A DNA stretch of 64,000 bases from Clostridium polyendosporum (lineage in GTDB: Bacteria; Bacillota; Clostridia; Clostridiales; Clostridiaceae), in assembly GCF_018332455.1 (NCBI RefSeq), contig NZ_BOPZ01000003.1, forward strand, positions 155,987-219,986, read 5' to 3'. A program made the position numbers and the translations under genes. Below the pieces are notes generated by a model. The model did not search any database, was not told the DNA's origin, and worked only from the letters and a program-made list of their open reading frames with translations. Each line of letters opens with the position of its first letter. The stretch's first letter is position 1. Of the stretch, positions 36,846 through 47,717 are shown in pieces.

Positions 36846-37320
36846 AGCTATTGTCCGGTTGTATAGTTATATTAGCTTGCTTATCTCGAGGTCCCTTGAT
36901 AGATATTGTGCCTGAGGTATATATATTTCCCTTAGAACTTATTACAAGGATATTATCTATATCTGTATTAATATATACATTGTATTTTGGAGGAATAATT
37001 AAAGTTTTTATTTTTCTTTCTTCTGTTTCTAAACTTATCGTCCCTCTTGTATTTACTATTCTTGCAGATTTATCATTTGCCTTACAAAAAAGTTCACTAT
37101 ATGTAATTAAACTGTGTATTTGCTCAACATACCATTCCATTTCTTTTTTTTCTTCATACCTTTTATACATCGTTCCAATAGACATAAAGCTAGACATAAT
37201 AATTACAAGAATACATAAATAAACCATAAGTTCAATTAATGTAAAACCTTTTTTTCTGGTTGTCTTTATACATTTACTCCTGAATAAATAGGTAAAATCA
37301 TTATTATTATTAAAATGCAT
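36829..37320 (-). CDS. First type IV pilin-like protein (major pseudopilin candidate)
   Basis: A pseudopilin with the motif RKKGFTLIELMVYLCILVII. The best-supported ATG, at 37320, has AGGAG at 7 nt but gives a leader of about 25 residues and overlaps comGB by 55 nt. A closer ATG at about 37284, after AGGAG, is out of frame by one base and would be joined by loss of one A in the A7 run at 37249-37255. The mature protein is about 138 residues. Which start is used cannot be settled from sequence alone. Confidence 0.72.
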   Translation of the reverse strand: MHFNNNNDFTYLFRSKCIKTTRKKGFTLIELMVYLCILVIIMSSFMSIGTMYKRYEEKKEMEWYVEQIHSLITYSELFCKANDKSARIVNTRGTISLETEERKIKTLIIPPKYNVYINTDIDNILVISSKGNIYTSGTISIKGPRDKQANITIQPDNSYVRVR

Positions 37321-38294
37321 ATTATAACTCCTATAATTAAAATAATAATTGGCTGAACTAGACATATTTTTCTATCTAAGTTCTCATAAAACTTTGTTTG
37401 AAGCATTTTAGTAAGCCTTAAAAGATTATACTCAAGTTTACCTGATTCTTCTCCTGACTTTATCATGGATAAGCTTAAATTTGAGTATCGCTCTAACATT
37501 TTAATTGCTTCTAATAAGCTTAATCCCTCATTAACATATTCTATTATTTTTTCAAAATCTTTTTTAATAACCTTGTTAGTAATATTGTACTTACAAATTT
37601 CAAACCCATTATAATAAGATATTCCACTACTAATAATTAAATAAAGGGTGTAAATAAAAAGCATTTCATTATATTGCTGAACTATTTTAATTTTATATAA
37701 AAACTCTTGTATTCTTACAGAACTCAAAATACTACTAATAATCAATATTATTCCTAATCCCCATCCAATTAGATAACCAAAAAATATATGTGGGCTTTCT
37801 ATGATGTAATCACTAAAACTTAATATTTCATTTGTATACCATGGAACATTTGTATTCATACTTAATATAAAACCTTTCATAGATGGAACTATAAATAGCA
37901 AATAAAAATTTAACAGTAAAATTACAGAAATTAATAATATAATAGGATAGGTTAAAATATTCTTCAGTTTACTTTTCCAACTTTTTACCATATCATAGTA
38001 TTCTGTGATCTTATCTAAAACATTAATAAGACTTCCACTCTTTTCACCAATTAAAATCATTTCTACATATAGCTCTGGAAAATCTTTGGAATTTACCATA
38101 AAAGCTTCTCCTAAACTATTACCTTCACTTACTTCTTTTTGAATATTCATTATGATAGTTTTATACCTCTCACTAGATAAACAGTCTATTAAAATTTCCA
38201 GAGTACTAGATAAAGGTATACCGGAATTTAACAACAAAGATAGATTTGATGTAATCATAAGTATACTTTCATAATCAACTAATAGGTTTCTCAA
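37266..38294 (-). CDS. Type IV pilus/type II secretion inner-membrane protein (ComGB/PilC/GspF)
   Basis: A 342-residue polytopic platform protein of the GspF family. Two homologous helical domains (about 10-100 and 205-305) precede membrane helices at about 112-133, 165-190 and 310-335. KEVSEGNSLGEAF and KSGEESGKLEYNLLRL are the repeat signatures. It overlaps the ATPase gene by 4 nt. It is the ComGB equivalent in a competence-type cluster. Confidence 0.88.
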   Translation of the reverse strand: MRNLLVDYESILMITSNLSLLLNSGIPLSSTLEILIDCLSSERYKTIIMNIQKEVSEGNSLGEAFMVNSKDFPELYVEMILIGEKSGSLINVLDKITEYYDMVKSWKSKLKNILTYPIILLISVILLLNFYLLFIVPSMKGFILSMNTNVPWYTNEILSFSDYIIESPHIFFGYLIGWGLGIILIISSILSSVRIQEFLYKIKIVQQYNEMLFIYTLYLIISSGISYYNGFEICKYNITNKVIKKDFEKIIEYVNEGLSLLEAIKMLERYSNLSLSMIKSGEESGKLEYNLLRLTKMLQTKFYENLDRKICLVQPIIILIIGVIICILIIIMILPIYSGVNV

Positions 38295-39700
38295 AATGCC
38301 TCCCCCTCAACGAAATCTACATATTCCTCAAAAGAAATTCTTCCATCTAAAAGTAAACTCCTACAAATTTTTATTAATCCATTATTAGATGTAGAGCTAT
38401 TATATATACTGTCACTTTCACCTGAGAAAGCCTTTAATTTATCATCTATAACCAAAACCTCACTAACTAATGTCCTGCCTTTGAAGCCAGTATAATTACA
38501 CTTACTACATCCAACAGATCTAGATAATCTAGAACCTATCTTAATACCATACTTTTCAATTTGTTCAGATGAAATAACATAACTTTCTTTGCAATTATCA
38601 CATAACTTTCTTACTAATCTCTGAGAAATAATACCTTTTATCGCATCCTTTACTAGGTACTTTTCAACTCCCATATCATAAAGTCTTGTGAAGACTTCTA
38701 ATGCAGAATTAGTATGAATTGTTGAATATACCTTGTGACCTGTAATAGATGAACGTATTGCTATTTTAGCAGTTTCCTCATCTCTAATCTCTCCAATCAT
38801 TATCACATCAGGATCCTGCCTTAATATGCTTCTTAAGCCGCTAGAAAAAGTTATTCCAGCCTTTATATTAACATTAATCTGATTTATACCATCTAAATAA
38901 ACTTCTACGGGATCTTCTACTGTTGTAATATTTAAATTATTAATGTTTAACGTTTTTATAATTGAGTATAATGTAGTAGATTTCCCACTCCCAGTTGGTC
39001 CACATACTAAAACTATTCCGTGTCTTAAAGCAATTAACCTCTTAATAATCTCTAACTGCTCCCTTGGAAAACTTAAAGAATTAATATCTAAATTGAAACT
39101 TTCATTATATAATATTCTTATGACTATCTTTTCGCCATAGATAGTAGGTATTGATGAGACTCTTAAATCATAACTTCTATCTTGATACTTAAAGGAAATT
39201 TTCCCATCCTGAGGCTTTCTTTTCTCAGTAATATCAATATTAGATATGAGTTTTATTCTAGTACAAGCAGCTAAATATTGATTATTATCTATTTTTGCCA
39301 TTAAATAAAGCTTTCCATCGACTCTAATTCTTATTATCGAATTACTCGCCATAGGTTCTAAATGAATGTCACTTGCTTCTTGTTTTATACTTTGCTCTAT
39401 AATGTTATTTACCAATCCTGTTGTCGTTTCTATAACAGTATCATTGTTTATATTGTTCGAAAATCCACTATATACAGATTCAATTAGTTCTCTAATATTA
39501 TCTTTATTTAGTAAAATTATTTTTATATCCTTTTCATAAATAAGTTTAAGGTAATTATTAATCTCTGATGTCTCTTTTACACACCCTATATAAATACTCC
39601 CTAATTCTTCTTTAATAGGTATAATATTAAGCTCCTTTGCTATTTCTTTAGGAATATATCTTGATAACTTAATATTTACATCCTGCAAACTATATTTCAT
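38291..39700 (-). CDS. Type IV pilus/type II secretion ATPase (ComGA/PilB/GspE)
   Basis: A 469-residue secretion ATPase. Walker A is CGPTGSGKSTTLYSI (about 228), then an Asp box (TTVEDPVEVY), Walker B (LRQDPDVIMIGEIRDEETA) and His box (GHKVYSTIHTNSA). A zinc tetracysteine (CDNCKES and CSKCNYTGF) is near the C-terminus. It powers assembly of pilins encoded downstream. First gene of the operon; start ATG at 39700 has GAGGTGA upstream. Confidence 0.93.
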   Translation of the reverse strand: MKYSLQDVNIKLSRYIPKEIAKELNIIPIKEELGSIYIGCVKETSEINNYLKLIYEKDIKIILLNKDNIRELIESVYSGFSNNINNDTVIETTTGLVNNIIEQSIKQEASDIHLEPMASNSIIRIRVDGKLYLMAKIDNNQYLAACTRIKLISNIDITEKRKPQDGKISFKYQDRSYDLRVSSIPTIYGEKIVIRILYNESFNLDINSLSFPREQLEIIKRLIALRHGIVLVCGPTGSGKSTTLYSIIKTLNINNLNITTVEDPVEVYLDGINQINVNIKAGITFSSGLRSILRQDPDVIMIGEIRDEETAKIAIRSSITGHKVYSTIHTNSALEVFTRLYDMGVEKYLVKDAIKGIISQRLVRKLCDNCKESYVISSEQIEKYGIKIGSRLSRSVGCSKCNYTGFKGRTLVSEVLVIDDKLKAFSGESDSIYNSSTSNNGLIKICRSLLLDGRISFEEYVDFVEGEAF

Positions 39701-39717
39701 ATCTTCACCTCATATAA

Positions 39718-39815
39718 AGATAAACAATTTCACTTCTTAATCAATTCAGAAAAATAGCCTCGACATGTACTATTTTTTCTAAAAACATATAAATTCAGTT
39801 ACAAAGCTGTTTATC
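39718..39815 (+). repeat. Dispersed repeat family B, copy at comGA
   Basis: Starts with AGATAAACAATTTCA and includes AAAATAGCCTCGACATGTAC and the TTTTTTCTAAAA tail; the right end has GTTTATC in inverse. The internal part matches the reverse complement of 61143-61239. Confidence 0.55.
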
Positions 39816-39853
39816 AATATTATATTTATTACCATATTTTTCCTAAGATAAAC

Positions 39854-39885
39854 AAAAAAAGTACTAGTTTTTTACTAATACTTTT
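39854..39885 (-). terminator. Terminator after the lipoprotein gene
   Basis: AAAGTATTAGT pairs with ACTAGTACTTT (39873-39883 with 39858-39868), followed by a T-run on the minus strand. Confidence 0.88.
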
Positions 39886-40899
39886 TCAATGTACTCTATA
39901 TTCAATTTGCCTTGAAGAAATAACTTTTACATACCTTTCCTTAACATTATAAACATATACCTCCTGTTTCTGATAATCTTCTTGATAACCAATAAAAATC
40001 AAGTTTCCATCCTTATCACAAACTATCTTTTGTTTTTCAGATAATATTTTAGGAAAGTCATAGATTAACCTATTTATTTTTCCTGCTTCTGTTATTTCAT
40101 AAATACTATATTTATTATTTTTCACATTTCCTTCAATATAAATAGTACCTCCAAAGGACACCGCAGAATCAACTCTTTCAACACGATTAGTTAATTCTTT
40201 CTTACTGTTATTTTCTAAATCATATAGAATAAGTTGTTTATTATTATTTAAATCATTTTTTAAAACTAATAACTTATTATCACTTACAAGAGAGAAAAAC
40301 TCTAAGTATCCTTGTACTGTATATAATCTAATTAATTTATCATTGATTATATCATAAATAAAAATTCCACTTGCCTGTGAATTATCCACTCCGTAAAAAA
40401 TTATTTTTTCATCGTCTAGCCATTGATACATATCCCCAGAAATAATAATATCTTTTCTTAATTCATTCTTAGACTCTTGAAGAATATCAAATATATAATA
40501 TTGTATATTATCATTATTCTCTTCATTATAAATAACTTTTTTACCATCCTTAGAAAGTTTTAGGGCATTTATAGTATTTGAATTTTTTATAAAAACTTTT
40601 TTGTTTTTAGATATCAAATAATATTGAATATTTTTATCCTTTGTTATTTGCTTAAATAAAATTGTATTATTTTGTTTTGTAAAATCAATTATCTCATCTT
40701 GAAAACTAATCTTTGTTGGAGTTAGGTTTTGCGAATTATATTCATAAATTCTTGTTAAATTATTCTCCAAACCAAGAATCGTAATTTCAGGCAGAACTAT
40801 TTCTTCTGTTTTCTCTACATCCTTACTTTTTTTACTATCGTTACAACCAAAAAAGAAAAAACACAAAATAATTAAAAGTATTGCTGAAACCTTTTTCAT
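39886..40899 (-). CDS. Lipoprotein with predicted beta-propeller
   Basis: A 337-residue exported lipoprotein: signal peptide with lipobox FFGC at about 16-19, then a linker KKSKDVEKTEE. The remainder is a series of similar strands with Asn/Lys-rich loops (DGKKVIYNEEN, DDEKIIFYGVD, DNKLLVLKND, YEITEAGKI), which suggests a TolB/WD40-like propeller on the outside of the membrane. No enzyme motif is visible. It lies next to rqcH in opposite direction and the role is unknown. Confidence 0.7.
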   Translation of the reverse strand: MKKVSAILLIILCFFFFGCNDSKKSKDVEKTEEIVLPEITILGLENNLTRIYEYNSQNLTPTKISFQDEIIDFTKQNNTILFKQITKDKNIQYYLISKNKKVFIKNSNTINALKLSKDGKKVIYNEENNDNIQYYIFDILQESKNELRKDIIISGDMYQWLDDEKIIFYGVDNSQASGIFIYDIINDKLIRLYTVQGYLEFFSLVSDNKLLVLKNDLNNNKQLILYDLENNSKKELTNRVERVDSAVSFGGTIYIEGNVKNNKYSIYEITEAGKINRLIYDFPKILSEKQKIVCDKDGNLIFIGYQEDYQKQEVYVYNVKERYVKVISSRQIEYRVH

Positions 40900-40922
40900 A
40901 CTAACCTCACATATTTAGTTTA

Positions 40923-40952
40923 TTGATATAAAATGGTGAAAAATGCTATACT
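40923..40952 (+). promoter_or_regulatory. Promoter of rqcH
   Basis: TTGATA (40923-40928) and TATACT (40947-40952) are 18 bp apart on the plus strand and lie about 60 nt before the rqcH start. The match is moderate. Confidence 0.55.
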
Positions 40953-41015
40953 AAAGATAATTACTATAATCCCTATTCAAAATTAGATTTATTTGTCTTT
41001 AGAAAGGAAGATATT

Positions 41016-42737
41016 ATGGCACTAGACGGAGTTTTTTTATCAACTTTAATCTCAAATTTAAAATCTCAAATACTTAATTGTAAAATTGATAAAGTTAATC
41101 AACCTGAAAAGGATGAAATAGTTCTATCAATACGTGGAAATAAGAATTCAAAACTTCTAATCTCTTCCAGCGCTACCTATCCTCGAATTCATTTTACAAA
41201 ACATTCAAAAACAAATCCACTTAAAGCACCTATGTTTTGTATGGTACTTAGAAAATATTTAATAGGTGGACGAATAATTAATGTTCATCAACAAAACTGT
41301 GACAGAATTATAATTATTGATATAGAAACCTCTGATGAATTAGGTTTTAATAGCATTTATTCATTAATAATTGAAATAATGGGCAGACATAGTAATATCT
41401 CACTTGTTAGACAAAGAGATAATAGAGTTATGGAATCAATTAAACATATAACTCCTGACATTAACAGTTATCGTTCTCTTTATCCTGGAGTTACATACAT
41501 TTATCCACCTGAAAGTAATAAGTTAAATCCCTTTTGCTTTTCAAAAGATGATCTAGACAATATGCTTACATCTTGTTTAACTCCAGATGAAAATTTCTTT
41601 AGTAAGATTTTTATGGGTACAAGTAAAATTTTATCACAAGAACTCTTCGTACTCTTTACAAAAAAGTATAATTATAATTTTTCATTAGATAATTTATTTG
41701 TATTTATCCAGGAATTCTTTAAAATGCTAAATTCTAATATATGTAACACTATCTACTATGAAAGCAGCACTAATAAATACAAAGATTTTTATTGTATAAA
41801 ACTTGAAAGTCTTAAAAATTATGATTTAATAAACTACAATGATCCATCTCAATTGTTAGACGATTTCTATTCAGAAAAAGATAAACAAGATAGACTCCAC
41901 GCACGTTCTATTGATCTACAGAGATTAATAAATACAAATATAGAAAGATGTATAAAAAAATCAAAGATTTTAGAAAATACATTACAAGAATGTGGTGAAA
42001 AAGAAGACCTTAGAATAAAAGGTGAACTTCTTACTTCTTATATCTATGAAATAGAAAAAGGTGCTAAAGAAGTATCATTGTTAAATTATTATAGCGAAAC
42101 TACTGAATATATTGCAATAAAATTGGATGAGAACAAAACCCCTTCTGAAAATATCCAAAATTATTTTAAAAAGTACACTAAGTTAAAAAAATCTGAAGAA
42201 ACAGCTGTAGAACAACTTAAAAAAAATAAAGAAGAGCTTGAATACCTTAATTCTGTTATGACTAATTTACTTAACACTGAAAGTTACAATGAAATTGAAG
42301 AAATTAAAAATGAGCTTATAGAATCTGGTTATATTAAGTTCAAAAGAAGCTCTTCAAAAAATCCAAAGCCTTCTAAGCCGTTACATTTTATATCAAGTGA
42401 CGGTATTGATATATATGTTGGTAAAAATAATATACAAAATGATTATTTAACTTTAAAATTTGCTGACAAAAATGATACTTGGCTGCATACCAAAGATATT
42501 CCAGGATCTCACGTAATAATAAAAGGAACAAATTTACCTGATAAAACCTTAGAAGAAGCTGCTTTATTAGCTGCATATTATAGCAAAGCAAAAAACTCAT
42601 CTAAGGTACCAATAGACTATACTCAAGTTAGAAATGTTAAAAAACCCTCTGGTTCAAAGCCTGGTATGGTAATTTATTATACAAACAAAACAATGTATGT
42701 AACACCAGTAGAACCCAAAATTAAGAGAGTGCAGTAG
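41016..42737 (+). CDS. rqcH: Rqc2/RqcH homologue (NFACT, FbpA family)
   Basis: RqcH adds C-terminal alanine tails to nascent chains on split ribosomes. It has 573 residues: an NFACT-N domain with DGVFLSTLISNLKSQI and MVLRKYLIGGRI (about 1-180), a helical middle and coiled coil, and the C-terminal NFACT-R domain with DIYVGKNNIQNDYLT, DTWLHTKDIPGSHVII (about 470-515) and DYTQVRNVKKPSGSKPGMVIY. Older names call this fibronectin-binding. It is the only plus-strand gene in a long minus-strand region. Confidence 0.93.
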   Translation: MALDGVFLSTLISNLKSQILNCKIDKVNQPEKDEIVLSIRGNKNSKLLISSSATYPRIHFTKHSKTNPLKAPMFCMVLRKYLIGGRIINVHQQNCDRIIIIDIETSDELGFNSIYSLIIEIMGRHSNISLVRQRDNRVMESIKHITPDINSYRSLYPGVTYIYPPESNKLNPFCFSKDDLDNMLTSCLTPDENFFSKIFMGTSKILSQELFVLFTKKYNYNFSLDNLFVFIQEFFKMLNSNICNTIYYESSTNKYKDFYCIKLESLKNYDLINYNDPSQLLDDFYSEKDKQDRLHARSIDLQRLINTNIERCIKKSKILENTLQECGEKEDLRIKGELLTSYIYEIEKGAKEVSLLNYYSETTEYIAIKLDENKTPSENIQNYFKKYTKLKKSEETAVEQLKKNKEELEYLNSVMTNLLNTESYNEIEEIKNELIESGYIKFKRSSSKNPKPSKPLHFISSDGIDIYVGKNNIQNDYLTLKFADKNDTWLHTKDIPGSHVIIKGTNLPDKTLEEAALLAAYYSKAKNSSKVPIDYTQVRNVKKPSGSKPGMVIYYTNKTMYVTPVEPKIKRVQ

Positions 42738-42748
42738 CACTCTCTTAT
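42722..42748 (+). terminator. Terminator after rqcH
   Basis: AAGAGAGTGC pairs with GCACTCTCTT (42723-42732 with 42737-42746) around AGTA, spanning the stop codon and followed by ATTTGC. Confidence 0.85.
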
Positions 42749-42780
42749 TTGCTGCCATTTCACAAATTGAAATCTTATAA
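42748..42780 (-). repeat. Dispersed palindromic repeat family A, copy 8
   Basis: GCTGCCATTTCACAAATTGAAATC read on the plus strand resembles the start of the 7836 copy. It lies directly after the rqcH terminator. Confidence 0.5.
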
Positions 42781-42800
42781 AACTTCTTATCTACTAAGCT

Positions 42801-43925
42801 TTATCTTAGTTCATTATCAAAATACTGATAATAATAACATAACAATCTTCCATTATATAACTTTCTATTTTTTGTTGCTTTCCTACCAAACAGTTTTTCA
42901 AATCCTAAATAAGAAGTAAGGATATTAAAATCCCATGTATTAAGGCCTTCTTTTAAATTACCTAACCTTTTGTATAATAATTCAACTTCAGACTTTTCTC
43001 CTATTCTCTCACCATACGGTGGATTTGTAATTATATAACCATACTTTCTCTTTGAAGAAAAATCTTTGAAGTCTAACCTCTGAAAATCTATGTAATTTTG
43101 AACTCCTGCTTTTTCTGCATTTCTTCTTGCTGTTCTAAGTACTCTTTCATTTATATCGTATCCTATCAGCTGCATTTCATTTTTCTTGATGGAATTCTTC
43201 GCACCCGCTCTAACCTGATCCCATAGACTTTTACTCATATTTGGCCACTCTTCACAGACAAAGTTTCTATTAAGACCTGGAGCCATATTTGAACCTATCA
43301 TAGCAGCTTCTATTAGAATTGTTCCTGAACCACAGAATGGATCTACAAGTAATCTATCTGCTTTCCATTTAGATAATAGAACTAAACTAGCAGCAAGTGT
43401 TTCTTTTAATGGTGCCTCACCTGCATTTTCTCTATATCCTCTTTTATGTAATCCAGATCCGGTAGTATCTATAGTTAAAGTAACTATATCTTTTAAGAGA
43501 GCAACTTCTATTTTATACACAGGCCCGCTTTCAGAAAATATCTCTTTATTATATTTTCTCTGCATACTCTTTACTACAGCTTTTTTTACTATAGACTGAC
43601 AGTCTGGCACACTAAATAAAGTGGATTTTATTGACTTTCCAACAACATGCATTTTACCATCAACAGGTATAATATTACCCCATTCTACAGCTAAAGTACC
43701 CTGAAAAAGTTCTTCAAATGTTATAGCTTTAAACTCAGCAACTTTTATAAGTATTCTATCAGCAGTTCTAAGCCAAGTATTAGTGATGGCTATATCCATT
43801 TCATCCCCTTCATAGCTTACTTTTCCATTTTCTATCTTTAGATCTTCATATCCTAATTCTTTTAATTCCTTCGCAGTTATGGATTCTATACCAAAGGTTG
43901 TGGTGGCAATTAAATCATAATTCAT
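42801..43925 (-). CDS. THUMP-domain 23S rRNA methyltransferase (RlmL/YpsC-like)
   Basis: A 374-residue protein with an N-terminal THUMP domain (about 45-155) and a SAM-binding methyltransferase. DPFCGSGTILIEAAMIG (about 195), GYDINERVLRTARRNAEKAGV and the catalytic TNPPYGERIG (about 303) are clear. It methylates guanosine N2 in 23S rRNA. It follows pyrR with a 26-nt gap and is probably part of that run. Confidence 0.9.
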   Translation of the reverse strand: MNYDLIATTTFGIESITAKELKELGYEDLKIENGKVSYEGDEMDIAITNTWLRTADRILIKVAEFKAITFEELFQGTLAVEWGNIIPVDGKMHVVGKSIKSTLFSVPDCQSIVKKAVVKSMQRKYNKEIFSESGPVYKIEVALLKDIVTLTIDTTGSGLHKRGYRENAGEAPLKETLAASLVLLSKWKADRLLVDPFCGSGTILIEAAMIGSNMAPGLNRNFVCEEWPNMSKSLWDQVRAGAKNSIKKNEMQLIGYDINERVLRTARRNAEKAGVQNYIDFQRLDFKDFSSKRKYGYIITNPPYGERIGEKSEVELLYKRLGNLKEGLNTWDFNILTSYLGFEKLFGRKATKNRKLYNGRLLCYYYQYFDNELR

Positions 43926-43951
43926 GTTAAAAACTCCTTGTAAAATTAAAT

Positions 43952-45423
<1,472 letters not shown>

Positions 45424-45469
45424 ATATCAACGTCCTTTTCAAAAAATCCTTCCCCATCCCTAATCAATA

Positions 45470-46081
45470 TTAATCTGGAAGTTGGTTTCTATACTGTTGA
45501 TTACTAATTTTCTCGACATCTTCAACATACATATTATCATCATCATAATATTCTACAATATTTCTTAACCTATTAAAACGTTCTACAGACTGATATGAGT
45601 CCTCTGCATCAAATGGTACCTGTTGATCAACATCGTAATCATTATATCCATATCCAAAAGGAGGTCCTATTACAATTTCTTCAATTGGTCTTTGTTCACT
45701 GTTATACGTTTTTATAGTAGAAATCTCATTTTGACATTTAATACAGTTTTGCGCATAAGGTAAGAAATCTAATCTTTCTTTGGATATCTCTCTCCCACAT
45801 TTTTTGCATACACCATAAGTACCATCATCTATTGATTTAAGAGCATCCTCAACTTTTTCTAACAAATAATTCTCATTGCCCTTTAATGCCCTTCCTCTTT
45901 CCATGATAAATATCTCAGCACCTAAATCTCCATCATGATTATCGTAAAATGATAATTCAGAATCTATGAGTTTTGTAGTATTTACTTCACCACTATCTTG
46001 TAACTGCTTGATAAGATCATTAATCCTTTGCTTTTCTTTATATAATTTCTCTTTATAATTATTCAATTCTTTTTGTTCCAT
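45470..46081 (-). CDS. TraR/DksA-type zinc finger protein (YteA/YlyA-like)
   Basis: About 203 residues, starting MEQKELNNYKEKLYKEKQR. A coiled-coil N-terminus leads to a C4 zinc finger with CKKCGREISKERLDFLPYAQNCIKC (about 108-132). The rest is acidic with PFDAEDSYQSVERFNRL. Firmicute members such as YteA and YlyA are thought to bind RNA polymerase. ATG at 46081 follows AAGGATGAG. It precedes rluD, as in Bacillus, but lspA is missing in between. Confidence 0.88.
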   Translation of the reverse strand: MEQKELNNYKEKLYKEKQRINDLIKQLQDSGEVNTTKLIDSELSFYDNHDGDLGAEIFIMERGRALKGNENYLLEKVEDALKSIDDGTYGVCKKCGREISKERLDFLPYAQNCIKCQNEISTIKTYNSEQRPIEEIVIGPPFGYGYNDYDVDQQVPFDAEDSYQSVERFNRLRNIVEYYDDDNMYVEDVEKISNQQYRNQLPD

Positions 46082-46233
46082 ATATCTCATCCTTTCAAAA
46101 TAATACATATTACTATTTTTTCAAAAGGACGGATTTTTATAACCTATTAAGGTTTAGCAAGAAAATAAATAACCTCATTATTATATAATAATTTATAAAT
46201 ATAGTTTAAATCAAGATAATATACAAAAATAAA

Positions 46234-46296
46234 ATTGAATAGATATGAAGCCTATTCAATTTTATTCAGATTTCACTTTGTAAAATTGCAACAAAT
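46234..46296 (+). repeat. Dispersed palindromic repeat family A, copy 9 (long form)
   Basis: ATTGAATAG pairs with CTATTCAAT across a loop with AAGC, followed by TTATTCAGATTTCACTTTGT and AAAATTGCAACAAAT. It is one of the clearest long-form copies. Confidence 0.65.
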
Positions 46297-46330
46297 TATA
46301 AAATCCCACTCTTTTGAGTAGGATTTTATT
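46297..46330 (-). terminator. Terminator after divIVA
   Basis: AAAATCCTACTC pairs with GAGTGGGATTTT (46316-46327 with 46300-46311) around AAAA, followed by ATAATTTG on the minus strand. Confidence 0.8.
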
Positions 46331-46931
46331 ACTTATTGGCAAAAAAACTTTTAATTTCATCTATTTCTTCACTAATTATTTCTTCTTCACTAAAATTCTT
46401 AGTTTTACATTCTTCTTCTTCATTCTGTATGTCTTTTTCACTTATTTCTTCTACTGGACGTGATATATTAAAATTCTTAATGAATTCTTTTTCTAAATCA
46501 TCAAAGGTTTCAAGTTGTGTATTCATAAAATTTCTAAACTTTGATTTAAATTTAACAAATTCGTGTCTAACTCTATCATACTCATCATTTACTTGAATTA
46601 CATCATGGTGAGCTTTATCTAATATCTTCTGTGCAGTATCATTTGCACTTCTTATAGTTATATCTGCTTCCTTTTGAGCATTAGCCTTTGCCTGTTCAGC
46701 AGTATTTTGTGCTAATAACAAAGTATTTTGAATAGTATTTTCTATCTTTACATAATGGTCTACTTTCTCAGTCATTGAAGCTAACTTTTCTTTAATTAAA
46801 GCATTTTCTCTAAAAATTTCTTCATAATCTTCAACCACTTTATCTAAAAATCCATCTACCTCTTCTATACTATATCCTCTTAATACCTTTTTAAATTCTT
46901 TATTGTTAATCTCCATTGGTGTAAGCTTCAT
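46329..46931 (-). CDS. divIVA: DivIVA cell-division/polar protein
   Basis: About 200 residues. N-terminal MKLTPMEINNKEFKKVLRGYSIEEVDGFLDKVVEDYE is the DivIVA membrane-binding and dimerisation motif; coiled coils fill most of the rest. It recruits other division and sporulation proteins to curved membrane. The ATG at 46931 has GAGGTGAACTAC upstream; the GTG three codons earlier is part of that site. It ends the ylm/sepF/yggS cluster. Confidence 0.94.
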   Translation of the reverse strand: MKLTPMEINNKEFKKVLRGYSIEEVDGFLDKVVEDYEEIFRENALIKEKLASMTEKVDHYVKIENTIQNTLLLAQNTAEQAKANAQKEADITIRSANDTAQKILDKAHHDVIQVNDEYDRVRHEFVKFKSKFRNFMNTQLETFDDLEKEFIKNFNISRPVEEISEKDIQNEEEECKTKNFSEEEIISEEIDEIKSFFANK

Positions 46932-46947
46932 GTAGTTCACCTCAAAC

Positions 46948-47715
46948 TTATATATATTTTTTTATAATCAACTTTAACTTACCACTCTTACTTTTTCCAA
47001 GTTGTTCATCCACAATAAATTTCCCATAACCTCTTACTGTTACTTTGCTTTTTAATTTAACTTCAAAGCTTTTATCTATAACAGTTAAATAATTTATCAA
47101 AACCTTTCCTCCACTAACCATGTTAACACCTTCATTTCTTGATAAATTACATATTGAAGAAACAAGGGCATCAATTCTCAATGAAGGTACTAACACAATT
47201 ACTTCTTCGAACCTTGGTTCTGGTAATTCACTTAAGTTTATTATATTGGTTATTGAACACGGATATTTTCCGACACTATTCAAATTACACTGTACGTAAT
47301 CACTTATATCCTCATGTACAGCTAGAAAACATGAGTCATTATAAACAACTAGATCTCCTATTTTTTCTCTTTTTACTCCTAAAGCTAAAATAGCTCCAAG
47401 AAAATCCTTATGCTTTAAAAGACCAAACTTAGAATTATAGGAAATCTTAAACATTTTAAAAGGCCATTCATAATACTCACAATAATTAAAACAGATTATT
47501 CTTCTTTCACTCTCATTAAAGCCACCAAAAGCTTTACAATTTATACCCTTGGAGTTGCAATAAACTGTAATTGATTCACAAATGCTTGGTGGATAAAACT
47601 CATTCGTAAAAACTGTTATATCTTTCTCTAGTGCCAGTTTTATTTTATTATAGATGGCATCAAAATCATTAACTTCAGCAACTTTAATAACAGATAAAAA
47701 TTCCTTTTTATTCAT
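46948..47715 (-). CDS. ylmH: YlmH-like S4 RNA-binding protein
   Basis: A 255-residue protein of the YlmH family with a C-terminal S4 domain (about 175-235, VNMVSGGKVLINYLTVIDKSFEVKLKSKVTVRGYG). It is part of the ylm cluster next to divIVA. In Bacillus it acts on ribosomes during rescue. Start ATG at 47715 is 2 nt after the yggT stop. Confidence 0.88.
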   Translation of the reverse strand: MNKKEFLSVIKVAEVNDFDAIYNKIKLALEKDITVFTNEFYPPSICESITVYCNSKGINCKAFGGFNESERRIICFNYCEYYEWPFKMFKISYNSKFGLLKHKDFLGAILALGVKREKIGDLVVYNDSCFLAVHEDISDYVQCNLNSVGKYPCSITNIINLSELPEPRFEEVIVLVPSLRIDALVSSICNLSRNEGVNMVSGGKVLINYLTVIDKSFEVKLKSKVTVRGYGKFIVDEQLGKSKSGKLKLIIKKYI

Positions 47716-47717
47716 TT

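Noticed and set aside
42388..42600. Minus-strand frame opposite rqcH
   Set aside because: Antisense shadow of the NFACT-R region.
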